In this document: piece after piece, positions 52,873 through 63,935 of the stretch
Position numbering within the stretch: the first letter of the stretch is position 1
Layout of the letters: every line of letters begins with the position of its first letter
Source of the DNA: Gracilaria gracilis
Taxonomy: Eukaryota; Rhodophyta; Florideophyceae; Gracilariales; Gracilariaceae
DNA: 64,000 nucleotides
Direction of reading: 5' to 3'
Assembly (NCBI GenBank): GCA_030374805.1
Contig: JARGSG010000199.1
Location: 124,001 to 188,000 of the forward strand
Program-made: the position numbers and the translations under genes
Notes under the pieces: model-generated
Seen by the model: the letters and a program-made list of their open reading frames with translations, nothing else
The model's database searches: none
Told to the model about the DNA's origin: nothing

Positions 52873-54654
52873 CTAGTTTTGTGGAAAATGGGTCGTGGTC
52901 GTACTCCAGAGCGGTGCGTGAGGGTTATCATTCGCTGCCCCCTAGCTAGATATCCTTTGGATGCTCCCAAATGACTAGGCGTATCAACAAACCATATTTC
53001 TTCAAATAGCCGAATAAGTTATTTTGTTTGAGCGGTTTTTTTATCGCGATCTCACAGCAAAGATCTTCGACACATAAGGGTTATCAATCTCACACTGGGC
53101 ACGGAAGGGAAAATATCGATATCTTCCCGTCCGTAACGATATTTCCCTGAGAACCAGGCGACAATTCGTCTGTGTCGAAAAATCGTCGAAACTTCCGCTA
53201 CATCTATCTACTCAAAGAACATCATGGAATGCAACATTGTTGTTGCGATGGTGGCTTAGGCTTGCAAAAGTTGCCTCCCATCCGACCCCGGAAGCAGTAC
53301 CAAGGGTAGATACTTATCTTCTGGACAGTAAGTTAATTTTTGCCGTTGTTGAGATGCGGGAAAAGACGTTTCAGTTGCAGTCTGCTCTGCTTTCTACTTT
53401 GGAGTCTTCTCTGCAAGATGTTTCCTGACTATTAAGTCACTATATTGCGTAGAAATCCTCTACACGGTACAAGACAGAGCTGAGCTAACTAAAATTTTTA
53501 GTACTGACTACCCTTGTACAGCTGTCAAGTAAAGTAAGGTACATGGAAGGCAAAACCCTGCCTGGCGCACAAACCTTTTCTTCAAGACCAAAAAGTACCT
53601 TTATTTGCCGTTGCCACGTCATTAGCTTTACGTGAACAAGATAGCTTCCAACAATTTGCAGTAAGCTAAATGTCATGTCATGCCGTCGTGGCCCGCACGA
53701 GCTCCACACTGCCGTGTCTATAAGGTTAGCGTTACCTCGTCGCCCCTTGGAGCCTCCTACAGTGCCACTGCCGCGGTTTGTCGCGCCTCGTCCGCAACCT
53801 GCTCGCATCCCGCCGATCATCCCAACCAAGGCCGCTATCCCTCGTGCAGCTGCTGCTGTCGCTTGCTGCGGTTTTTTGGCACGCAGGTTCGGCGCTCTTG
53901 GCGATGGCTGCTTTGCACCGCCGTTGCTCGATGTTGCTTCCTGCCATTTTTGCCCGGCGGGCAACTGCTGCTGTTGCTTGATGTTTTTGAAGATGGACTT
54001 GAGAAATAATAATAATGAGCAATACCAACACGTGGTGGAAACGAAAGTCGTATTTGATACACAACATGCAAATTTTGCTCGACTAAATGAAGTAATCCAT
54101 GAAAAGCTGTTAACTCCCGCATTCTCAAATTGCATGCCTTTACTCACAAGTTCAAGAGCTCTTTTCTGACATATGTTTGGCTTTGGAAAAATGTTTCCAT
54201 TAAAACATGTAATTCTAAAGATACTACTGTTTGCGCACTACAATTTGGAAACAAAATTAGCTTCAGATTACAGTTTTCTTGTAAACCAAGGGTTTCTCAA
54301 TGTTCCCCGCACTCCTGTCAATTGAAACTTATAAACTTACACAGACTTTTTAAACGTAAAAGTATAGAAGCAAATTATAATTAAAACATATGCAAAATAG
54401 CTTTTCTATTTTGTTTCTGAAAGGCTTCTTTTCTTGTGCTGTTTTGGCACAAATAAAGGTAATAAACTAACGTATTTCTAATAAGATAGACCCTCTAAAA
54501 CTTTAAATCTAATAGATATCCAAATCTGGTCACGGAGGAGAATTCAGAGTACCAACTAGACAGGGATCGCATTCTAATCACACGGCTTCACAGTTAGTCG
54601 ACCCAACCACTATCCACCTAGAGACAGCACCGATATATGCGCTCCTCAACGTTG
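52873..54654. other. intergenic with low-confidence frames
   Basis: Frames at 53237-53428 (plus), 53485-54147 (minus) and 53675-54169 (plus) are open, the last two opposite one another over a GCTGCTG/AATAAT microsatellite-like stretch that favours Ala, Cys or Gln runs. No motif supports any of them. A short imperfect inverted repeat (GGGAAAATATCG and complement) lies near 53110-53150. Confidence 0.4.
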
Positions 54655-55087
54655 CTTCGAAATTATCTTTCCCAAGAGGTTTAGGATTTAAATGTTTTTA
54701 ATTCAAATAGTAATTCAGTTTCAACTTTTTATGTATGTCAACTAGTGCAATTTTTTGCAGTCGGCCCAATCATGGGAGTGATGCTTTAGCAATTTCCCTA
54801 GATTTGTTTAGTAAAACTGATATTGCAATTCATGCATTGCTTAGAGAAGTTCTTCATGATGCAGCGCGTTGTGACATTTGTAAAGCAACATTCATTGCAG
54901 CATTTGATTCTTTTACAACATATCAAATGTGTGCCAGGAACTGTGGTCTAAATCTTTGACGTTCGAAGCGAGGCACTACAAAAATAGACTCCACAAAAAG
55001 CAACATCAATTGCTTCTCGACTCTTAACTTGGTTACTCCCTTGCGTTAAACGAACTCCATTCTTTCTAGTAACAACGAGATTCAGTC
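54655..55087 (+). repeat. upstream module of the first tandem zinc-finger gene
   Basis: It is nearly identical to 56905-57297 over its right-hand 320 bases, from ATTGCAATTCATGCATTGCT through the leader to the ATG. It includes ACTACAAAAATAGACTCCAC, which may hold the TATA element, and a small frame (54735-54959) that spells a conserved C-D-I-C-K-A-T-F-I-A-A-F-D peptide. A degraded copy is at 50.04-50.26 kb. Confidence 0.8.
54735..54959 (+). CDS. possible small ORF in the upstream module, 74 aa
   Basis: ATG-started, with H-A-L-L-R-E-V-L-H-D-A-A-R-C-D-I-C-K-A-T and ending G-L-N-L. The second module copy keeps the same frame with few residue changes, but the DNA is so alike that this does not prove coding. 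It could be an upstream ORF, a remnant first exon or chance. Confidence 0.25.
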   Translation: MSTSAIFCSRPNHGSDALAISLDLFSKTDIAIHALLREVLHDAARCDICKATFIAAFDSFTTYQMCARNCGLNL

Positions 55088-55780
55088 ATGAGCTCTTATC
55101 CTCAAAGCTCTTCTGGAGGCGATGGAGGAAGGCCACCTAGGGCTGGAAACAACCTTGTGGCCAGCTCAGGAGGAGCAGAGAAAACGTCAAAAAAACGTCC
55201 GAGTCAAAGACAAAACGAGCCACCCAACCAGTCGGGAAGCAGACAAGCAGGCGCCCCACACGTCGCTTCTGAAGACAGGCAAAGAGAGGCCCGTGATGCT
55301 GCTACGTTGAACGAGCTTGAACTTATGTGTTGCAGTGTTCTTTCTCAAGGAAATGTATCGGGTTCGGCAGTTACAGGAGCGGGGATGGAGCAGGCTGCTG
55401 CTCCGGCAGTTGTGTCTGTAGAGACAGCGGGATCTGAGGTTGCCGCCGTGCATGGAAGCTCTGTTCCGGCAGCTGCGTTTACACCCACTGCGGGTCGTTC
55501 GAGTTTGAATTCTCCAAGTGGGGGGCCTTCAAATTCGTCATTTCCATGCCCTTACTGCCCAAGACAATGTCCGAAAATGGAAAGCCTTCGACGACATGTG
55601 AAGCGGAATCACGATTTTGGAGATGTTCGCCATTGCTTTCAATGCAGGTTTACAACTACGGATGACCAAAGCTTCCGGTTTCATCGACGCAATCACCGCG
55701 AACGCCACACTTGCGGGCTGTGTGGATTGAGATTTCCCCCACCCGAATACTTGGTACATGTAGCTACTTGTGGAAGGTGA
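55088..55780 (+). CDS. C2H2-type zinc-finger protein, 230 aa (tandem copy 1)
   Basis: The ATG follows GATTCAGTC. The N-terminus is M-S-S-Y-P-Q-S-S-S-G-G-D-G-G-R-P-P, then a basic Gln/Ser segment and A-A-T-L-N-E-L-E. Up to about residue 115 it is nearly the same as the 57.3-kb gene. The C-terminal block differs: C-P-Y-C-P-R-Q-C ending H-V-K-R-N-H, C-F-Q-C-R-F-T-T ending H-R-R-N-H, and C-G-L-C-G-L-R-F ending H-V-A-T-C (C2HC last). This order matches the 32- and 36-kb genes. Probably nucleic-acid binding. The frame is intact. Confidence 0.82.
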   Translation: MSSYPQSSSGGDGGRPPRAGNNLVASSGGAEKTSKKRPSQRQNEPPNQSGSRQAGAPHVASEDRQREARDAATLNELELMCCSVLSQGNVSGSAVTGAGMEQAAAPAVVSVETAGSEVAAVHGSSVPAAAFTPTAGRSSLNSPSGGPSNSSFPCPYCPRQCPKMESLRRHVKRNHDFGDVRHCFQCRFTTTDDQSFRFHRRNHRERHTCGLCGLRFPPPEYLVHVATCGR

Positions 55781-56904
55781 GATGGAAAGTGCGGAGTGGT
55801 CGATGGTGTGCTCTTTTGGTTACACTGCGGTGATTAGAAATAGAAACCATAGAACCAATTCAGTGTAAAGCAATCAAACAAAACCTTTTTGCAGAGGATA
55901 ACGTTTTCAATACTTTTTGGGCATGTCCCAAATAGACCCATTTGGTAATTTATTGCAATTGTAAAAACACATACGTGCTGTGGGCTTTTGCAACAAACGT
56001 AAAATGTGGCCCAAATCACCTCGAAGGGAAGGGTAAGTGCTCCTTTCAAGCTGCAAGCTCCTCATCTTTCTATACCATTGCTTTTGTACGCATGGTATAC
56101 GCGTGTATCAATCGCCTAACAATATCCAGCGGATTCTGTTGCTTATATGGGGTACCAGTACAAGGGCGGTCAATAGCATGTTAAAATCCTTTCAGACCTT
56201 AGCCAAAGAATATATTGTGAATGGTTCGTTTCTCTTTCATTAAGTTTAGCTCTTTGAACGATCTTTACGGTTTTAGGGGTGAGCGGTTGGTTCAGTGTGC
56301 ACTGACTCCACAAGCGGAAGACAAAACGGTCTTCACCTCTGTCCTAAAATTGATGCGCCGGTTGATCTTTGCTGTGAAATATGACGTTTTGCCCGGCATG
56401 CACATATTTTCGTCATTTTCCCTTATACGTCGCGGTCGCCGGACGGCAACAGCAAATAAAAGATCTAATTTGCATTTCCAGAAGTTCCAATAACTATATT
56501 TCCTGGCGGGCGGAAATTCTATGGCCGTCTGTTTTCCATGACCATCTTCAACACCATTTATCAGGCCCGTATTTATGACTGACTGATTACTATAGAAAAA
56601 ACACATGACTATGACTGACTGACTTCATCGCATGAGAAGTTGTCAGTGTCCATAAGAGTTTAATTTTCTTTCAAAGCCACAACAAAAACCATGGCAAAGC
56701 TGTTTAACCCTTGTCAGGCAGACCTGGAACTCTACGTCGCAGCGTCGATATTATACTTTTTGATAGATCATATAGGGTTTGTAGTATAACAGTCGTTATT
56801 TGTTTGTTAGCGTACTAACTACGTGGAAAATCTACTGCTTAATTGGTATATAGGGTGAATGAATGAAATTCTCGCAGCCCCCTATGGGAGCGTTGCAATT
56901 AAAA
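55781..56904. other. intergenic, nothing certain
   Basis: AT-rich gap between the tandem zinc-finger genes; short frames without motifs on both strands. Confidence 0.45.
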
Positions 56905-57297
56905 AATCTTATTTAGTATTTCTATTTCAAATTACAATTTTATGAGTTGAGGTTTATTGGGAAGAAGTGCAGTCCCAAACTATGAATGTGAGGCTTCAGT
57001 AATGTGCTTGGATTCGGCCATTAAAACTAAGATTGCAATTCATGCATTGCTTAGAGAAGTTCTTCATGATGCAGCGCGTTGTGACATTTGTAAAGCAACA
57101 TTCATTGCAGCATTTGATCCTTTTACAACATATCAAATGTGTGCCAGGAACTCTGGTCTAAATCTTTGACACTCGAGGCGAGGCACTACAAAAATAGACT
57201 CCACAAAAAGCAACGTCAATTGCTTCTCGACTCTTAACTTGGTTACTCCCTTGCGTTAAACGAACTCCATTCTTTCCAGTAACAACGAGATTCAGTC
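56905..57297 (+). repeat. upstream module of the second tandem zinc-finger gene
   Basis: Partner of 54655-55087, about 2.2 kb downstream in the same orientation. The right-hand 320 bases are nearly identical and the left end is more diverged. Confidence 0.8.
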
Positions 57298-58107
57298 ATG
57301 AGCTCTTATCCTCAAAGTTCTTCTGGAGGCGATGGCAGGAGACCGTCTAGGGCTGGAAACAACCTTGGGGTCAGCTCAGGAGGTGCAGACAAAAAGTCAA
57401 AAAAGCGTCAGGTTCAGAAACAAAACCAGCCACGCAACCAGTCGGGAAGCAGACAAGCAGGCGCTCCACACCTCGCTTCTGAAGACGGGCAAAGGGAGGC
57501 TCGCGATGCTGCTACGTTGAACGAGCTTGAACATATGTGCCACAGTGTTTTTTCTCAAGGTACTATATCGGGTTCGGCAGTTACAGGAGCGGCGATAGAG
57601 CAGGCTGCTGCTCCGGCGGTTGCGTCTGTAGGGACAGTGGGAGCTCCGGCTGCGGCTCGAAGATCACGTTTTGGGCGCCCACTGCCAAGAGCTCCAAGAG
57701 GGGCGCCAGGTCAGTCCAATTTGGCGGGAGCTCCATACATGGTTCGGGGCGATGGCGGTATAGGTGGCTCTCAGCGACAGGCACAGGCATCCGGTAGTGG
57801 GCTTCTCCAACCACAGAATGCTCCTCCCGGGAACGAGCAAGGGATTCAATGTCCAGTCTGTTTGAAAAGGGTACGCAGTAGCAGCTTCTCGGCCCACTCC
57901 GTGGTTTGCAAAAAACCGGCCGTGTATAGCTGCCCGCATTGTGAGTACAGCACTTCCTACCGGACGACTTACAGATCACATGTGGATACTCATTTACCAC
58001 GAGAGCAACGCAGGTTTGCCTGTGAGCTATGCGGGAAACGTTTTGTTCGAAAAGATCACGTGCAAAACCACATGCTGTATAAACACAGCGGTCATAAAAA
58101 CAGCTGA
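57298..58107 (+). CDS. C2H2-type zinc-finger protein, 269 aa (tandem copy 2)
   Basis: M-S-S-Y-P-Q-S-S-S-G-G-D-G-R-R-P-S begins a first part of about 115 residues nearly identical to the 55.1-kb gene. After A-P-A-V-A-S-V-G-T the sequence departs into a Gly/Arg/Ala linker and a different finger block: C-P-V-C-L-K-R-V ending H-S-V-V-C (C2HC first), C-P-H-C-E-Y-S-T ending H-V-D-T-H, and C-E-L-C-G-K-R-F-V ending H-M-L-Y-K-H. This block matches the 17.6-kb gene in order and spacing. The final residues H-K-N-S and the stop come from a 70-bp segment (58093-58162) also found in the promoter at 21.6 kb, so the original end was replaced. Confidence 0.85.
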   Translation: MSSYPQSSSGGDGRRPSRAGNNLGVSSGGADKKSKKRQVQKQNQPRNQSGSRQAGAPHLASEDGQREARDAATLNELEHMCHSVFSQGTISGSAVTGAAIEQAAAPAVASVGTVGAPAAARRSRFGRPLPRAPRGAPGQSNLAGAPYMVRGDGGIGGSQRQAQASGSGLLQPQNAPPGNEQGIQCPVCLKRVRSSSFSAHSVVCKKPAVYSCPHCEYSTSYRTTYRSHVDTHLPREQRRFACELCGKRFVRKDHVQNHMLYKHSGHKNS

Positions 58108-58162
58108 GCAACTCCGGCGCTCTCTGCGCTGGTTCCCTGCACGTGTCACTCATCTTTTATAG
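58093..58162 (+). repeat. captured promoter fragment at the zinc-finger gene end
   Basis: Differs at one base from 21618-21687. At 21.6 kb it is the TATA box and leader of a minus-strand secreted-protein gene; here it supplies the last codons and stop of the zinc-finger gene and puts a TATA box in antisense just beyond it. Confidence 0.85.
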
Positions 58163-58767
58163 CGGTGGCCTTTGAACGCCACGAGCTGGAGTGGAATTTG
58201 AAAACCAGTGTTAGAGATTGTTGAAAGCTTTCGGGGGTGTTTTATACGTAGCAAAGCAATAAGCAATACTATTGTAAAAAGCTTTGAAGTACTTGAAAAA
58301 CCAATCTATACGGCGTCCGTCCGCAACCAGAACGGGTGTGAACAGAGGAACCAGAGGTATTGTCAATTGTTGACAGGTAGGCGAGAGGCACCTTTGCGTA
58401 TTACGATCAGGGCTTCGAAGAGCTGAATTTTCGTGTAGAATTGCCGCAAAGTTTTTCCTTGAACAGTTTGTGTTTTTTTAAGTATTTAAGTTTTGGAGTT
58501 GTATTAGAAAAAAGTCTGTTTATAATTTGTATCCGTTCCCAAACTGCACTGGGAAAGGACTTTTTTCGAATATAAATTAGAAGCGCCTTTGCTCTGTCGT
58601 GTTACTTAGTGGGCGTCTCCTGAAAACACAAAGACACTGTTTGTTTGCAGTCAAATCGTCACGATTCGTGGAGTTTCCGTGACTTGCGTTCTCGACTTCG
58701 CACGACGTGCGGAGACGTGCGAAGCGAATAGTACGGCCACCCAAGCACGCGTTCCGAGTTGCATACG
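58163..58767. other. intergenic before the gypsy element
   Basis: 58232-58300 resembles 50224-50280 (GGTGTTTTA-ACGTAGCAAA and following bases). Otherwise no gene or repeat is seen. Confidence 0.5.
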
Positions 58768-59210
58768 TGTTGTGAAATATCACGACAGCAACGCGGCGGA
58801 ACAGGTGTACGGACGCGTACACTGGCGCGTATCCCTCGGGCGGTGCGTGGAACGGAGCAAGGAGCTCACCAGATCAAACAGCTGCTCCAAATGAGCCGCG
58901 ATGGAAAGTGTAGGACCGAGATGGGGCTGACACAGTCGCGTGTAAAATTTGCATATGTGAATTTCCTTTACTCTTTGGAGGTTTGCGTTCATTGCTGGAT
59001 CCGCACTGAGCCGACCTCGAGCGATCCTCTTCGACAAAGAGGTCGCGGGCAAACACAATAAAAGCTCCCGGCCTAAGACCGGGAGTGACCTCGGCGAAGG
59101 CAGAAGCCAGTTCGCCAGAGGTGTGCCCTTCCGTTCGCTTTCTCTTTTCGACCTTTTGTTCTGCCCCCATCTTTCCTTTCCGTCTGCCTGTCTCCCGCCA
59201 CTCATCAACA
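58768..59210 (+). repeat. 5' LTR of the gypsy element (right end approximate)
   Basis: Starts TGTTGTGAAATATCACGACA, the same as the second LTR at 63936. An AATAAAAG near 59057 could be the LTR TATA or poly(A) signal. The end is placed at CATCAACA (59210) because it mirrors the TGTTG start; this is an estimate. Confidence 0.65.
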
Positions 59211-62200
59211 AAGCGCTTTGGCTCAAAGAGCAAGAGAACCGGGCGGCAGGAAGGCAATCAAGAACGGTGCAGGAACCTGTGTCACCTTGGGAGCAATTAT
59301 GGCTTCAAACTACGGCGTTATTGCATTTATTAAACCTCCTCAGCTTAACAAAGTCACTCAACCAGCTTTCATCAGGTTTGAGACACAGTACGCAGCATAC
59401 AAGGAGAAATGCAACGATGTCAATCGCAATCGAGACGAAGACAACCAAATCACCGTCGCAAGCGTTAAGGACTGTATCGAAAGCAGTACTTTACACGCTC
59501 TGTGCATTATGGGAGAAATTCAGGATGCCATTACTGTCGAAGAGGCTACTGTAGAAAAGGTCAACTTATGGTTTGAGAATGCACTTTCGCGGTCGCCGCG
59601 AGATCTTTCGGAACGGATTAACGCCGCATTGGCATCAACGTCTTACACGCCGTGCCAAGAAGACCCCGCTGGAGCTGTAACATCTTTCGTAATCGAGGTC
59701 ATCAAGGCATTGGACCACAACAATGCTTCCTCAATACTAAATGATTCCGAGAAGGCCAAATATCTCATGAACAAGATGGAGCAGAAATTCGAACCGCCGT
59801 TGCTCCGTGAAAGAATCCGAATGAAATGCGCTCTTTGGAGCTCAGCAGAAAAGAGCGATATCAAGTTCTTTCGGACCCAAGTCGCCTCACTTGCGACAGA
59901 GGTGTCTGACAACGAGGTAGCGCGCGCACGTTTGAACGTTTCTAAGAAACGGAACCGCTCGGATTTCGAGAAGAAAGACGACAAACCGAGAAAGCCGCGA
60001 AGCTTCGACATGGACAAGGGGCGTTCTACAACGCCTAAGACCGAGCACCGATCGGTGCTCCACAGCAACAAGTTGCAGAAGCAATGGACCGAGCGCTGTT
60101 TGAATCCAAAATGCGGTCAAACGCATATGGTGAAGAACTGTCCAATCACGAGCCCCGACTTACGAAAGCAACTTCTCGACGAGTACTTTCAGAAGAAAAA
60201 GGCAGCAAAATCGGTCAGAACCAGCGACTCTGACCTTCCCGATGTGAGCGAAGGCAGGTATCGCGTTTTTTTGGAAGACAGTATTCCCGCAGTTGCTTTG
60301 GGAGATTATGGCGCTGACTTCAGCGCCATACCATACAACGTGCTCGACGATATTTTGGAGAAAGACCCAGCACTCGAAGTTACCGTTTTCGACGCACCAA
60401 TTGGGCTCCGCGGCGCATTCAAGAATGTGAGCATCGACTGTACTGCATCGAATTCAGTCAAACTGTGCGTCACTATTCAACTTCCTGGGCCAAACATACC
60501 TCTCCGGATCCGTGGAATAGAATTTTACGTCTTGGACACAGACATGGACGAAGTTCTCCTCGGAAGACCGTTCCTCAAGTCAATCGGATTCAACTTAGAG
60601 GACCATTTGGAAAACATCAGCGCCCATGTGCATGACAGGGACGTTGCAGAGCTCGACCAGAGTCAATTGAAATTTGCTATGGCGAAGTACAAGGGGTTGA
60701 CGTACCAGGCAGCTGACGATGACCCTATCTCTCTTCCCGAGGCCTTGGCAGCCGGAATCGGGAAAGACTCAAAGGAGTCTATCAATGCCGCTTTTCACAA
60801 GATTTTGTCCAACGCCACGAAAAACGGAATTTCGGAACACGGTAGGCATCGCCTGGAAAGTTTGTTGGAGAGGTACAGGGATATATTTCGTATCAAACTT
60901 GGAGCCGACCCTCCAGCAAAAGTTCCGGCGCTTGTGATAACCCCTAATCAGGACGCACGGCCCCTGAGATCCCCGCAACGTCGCTACGCTCCGCAACAGA
61001 GAGATTTTATTATCCAGACGATCCGCGAGCTGGAGGCAGTGGGAGCAATCTACAAAAACCCTAGGGCCAGATGGGCGAGCCCAGCCCTGGCTGTACCAAA
61101 GCCCGGCTCTACCAAGCTAAGGTTTACTGTAGACCTCCGAGGACCCAACTCCCAAAACAATTCCAATCCAGCCGTCTATGCCTCACTTGGAATCGAAGTT
61201 TCAGGACGTAGCCGGCAGCACCTGTTTTGCGAATATCGACCTTGCACACGGGGTACTGGCAGGTACCCTTGGAGGAACGGTCCCAGGAGTTCATGTCCAT
61301 TCAGACACCCATTGGCATTTACTCCTCCAGACGTCTGCTCCAGGGTGGCAGTGATTCTGGGACGCATTTCCAAGCCGTGTTGCAAGAAAAGTTCGCAGGC
61401 CGCGTGGACAAGATGATTCAGTGGCTTGACGATTTTTTTATTCTACGCACAGAACGAAACGGAATTGTTAGACAGTCTCGAAGCATACTTTTGCGTTTGC
61501 GAAGAGGTCGGCATCAAGATACACGCCGAAAAGTCAAATTTGTTTGACAAGGAAGTACAGTTCTGTGGAAGAATAATATCTTCGGAAGGCATCCAGTATC
61601 ACCCACGACATTTCTCTTCTCTGATGGAAATGAAGAAGCCTACGGCAGCAGATCAGCTCCAACAGCTTCTGTGTGCTACGAATTGGATGCGGAACTCTAT
61701 TCCAGCTTATTCAGAGACCGTGGCGCCTCTACACGCTCTGATGGAGGCCGCCTACTCCAAAGCTGGAAAACGTACGAAGCAAGCCGTGCGCAAGATTTCC
61801 ATCACCAGCTCGTGGGGCGCTGACCACGATGCTGCTTTCGACACCATCAAACAGCAACTAGCCGCTTCTGTGAAACTTGCGCACCCGAAACCCGACCACA
61901 GGATCTGTTTGTTCACGGACGCGTCAGATACGCACTGGTCTGCAATTCTGACACAAGTGCCAATGTCGCAACGGCACGAAGATGTTGACAAACAGGACCA
62001 CTCGCCACTTTGTTTCTTGTCGGGATCCTTTACAGGATCTGCTTCGAATTGGAACGTGCCGGAGAAAGAGGGATTCGCAATAGTCGAAGCAATGTGCCGG
62101 CTCGACTACCTCATCACTGGCCGGGAGGTGTCAATTTTCACGGACCACGCCAACCTCGTATATTTATACGACCCCTACGGGAAGAATCCCGGGATTGCAC

Positions 62201-63935
62201 GCCACACAGCAAGCAAACTGATGCGCTGGGCCCTGAAACTCAGCGCGTTTCGATACGTTATCGAACACCTTCCCGGCGAGCAAAATGTTTGGGCAGACAT
62301 GCTGACAAGATGGGCCGTACAGGCCAAGGCAACCATCAGCTCTCGCACTATCGGCCGCCTCAAATCTCTACTGTTGGCACCGATAAGTCCTGGAACAGAC
62401 TCTAGGCTGGACTGGCCCTCGCTTCCGGATATTATCTCATCCCAAGAAACCGCAAATTCGAAACCGCCGAAGCGGTTCAAGAAGACAGAAGAAGGTTGGA
62501 AGGACGAGAAAGGAATCCATTGGATTTGTAGCGAGGATCAGATGATGAAGCTCAGGATACTCGTCGCGGCACACACCGGAATGGGAGGACATCGTAGTTG
62601 GAAAGTGACTCAAGCTACACTACAGAGCCATTTCTATTGGGAGCATATGCCGAAGGATGTCGAAGCCTTTGTCCGTTCTTGCTTACACTGCCTCTGTACA
62701 GAAGCAGGTACGATCATTCGCAGACCACTTGGACACGCTCTGCACGCTGACCTACCAAACAAGATGCTGCATTTCGATTTCTGTTACATGTCGAAGGGTG
62801 AAGACGGATACTGCTACGTCCTAGTTCTGAAGGATGACCACAGTGGTTATCTCTGGCTTACCCCAGCGAAGGAGGCTACCGCAGAAGTCGTATCTGAGGT
62901 CCTTATCCGCTGGTTTGCATCTTTTGGTGTCGTAGAGCACTGGGTCTCCGATCGCGGTTCCCACTTCAAGAATGAACTGGTCGATCTTTCGCGGGAGACT
63001 CTAAAGTCTTCGCACCACTTTACTCTCGCCCACTGCCCATGGTCTAATGGTACAGTCGAGGTCGTGTGTCGCGAACTCTTGAAAGCTACAAGAGCACTTT
63101 TGTCCGAATTTCAGCTTCCTCAGGTGTGCTGGCCTGCTGTCCTTCCAATCGTTCAGTCGACGCTAAACAATTCCATCTTGGAGAGATTGGGTAGCCGGTG
63201 CCCACTCACCGCATTTACTGGTTTGCCGCAGGATTCCCCGTTGACAGCAATCAAGAGAAAGGTTGGAGGCGTGGCCGAAGTCCAAAGCGTCGAAGAAGTG
63301 AGAGCAAAGCAGAGAATGAACATTGGTAGGTTGCAGACTGCTCTCGACAGTATGCACAAGGATGTGGCGATACGCACTCGTCGAAAACGCGAGAGTGCAG
63401 TCAAGGCGCACAATCGTAAAACTGGCGTCAGACCAGTCAATTTCACCGAGGGTGATTTTGTTCTTCGAGGATTGCTGAAACGCGAGAAAGGCAGAAAGCC
63501 TTCCTTGTTGTGGATTGGACCTTTTCGGGTTGTTTCGTGCAAATCGGAGTACATCTTTACTGTGGAGAATCTTTTGAATGGAAAGAAGCAGGACGTTCAC
63601 GGTCGGCGTCTAAAGTTCTTTCGAAATAAGGACTACAACGTAACTGAATCGCTTAAGGAACATCTTGTCTACCAGGAGGGTCAAAAGCTTGTCATCGATC
63701 GCTTTGAAGATATAAGAAGAAAGGACGGTGAAGTGCAGCTTTTAGTTAAATGGAAAGGGTTTTCAGACGAAGAACGGGATTGGGTTACTCTAGAGTCACT
63801 GAAATTGGATGTCCCGGTGCTGGCGCAGGAATACATCGACGATGTCTCTGCAAATGGCACGAGTCGGCAGCGTGCCGTCGTGAATTCAATTTAACTGAGC
63901 TACCACAAGCTTACGCAGGGCAGCTCATGGGGCGC

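Noticed and set aside
53485-54169. Opposed open frames of 220 and 164 codons
   Set aside because: Both cover a GCTGCTG/AATAAT-type simple-sequence stretch and neither has a motif or a paralogue in the window.
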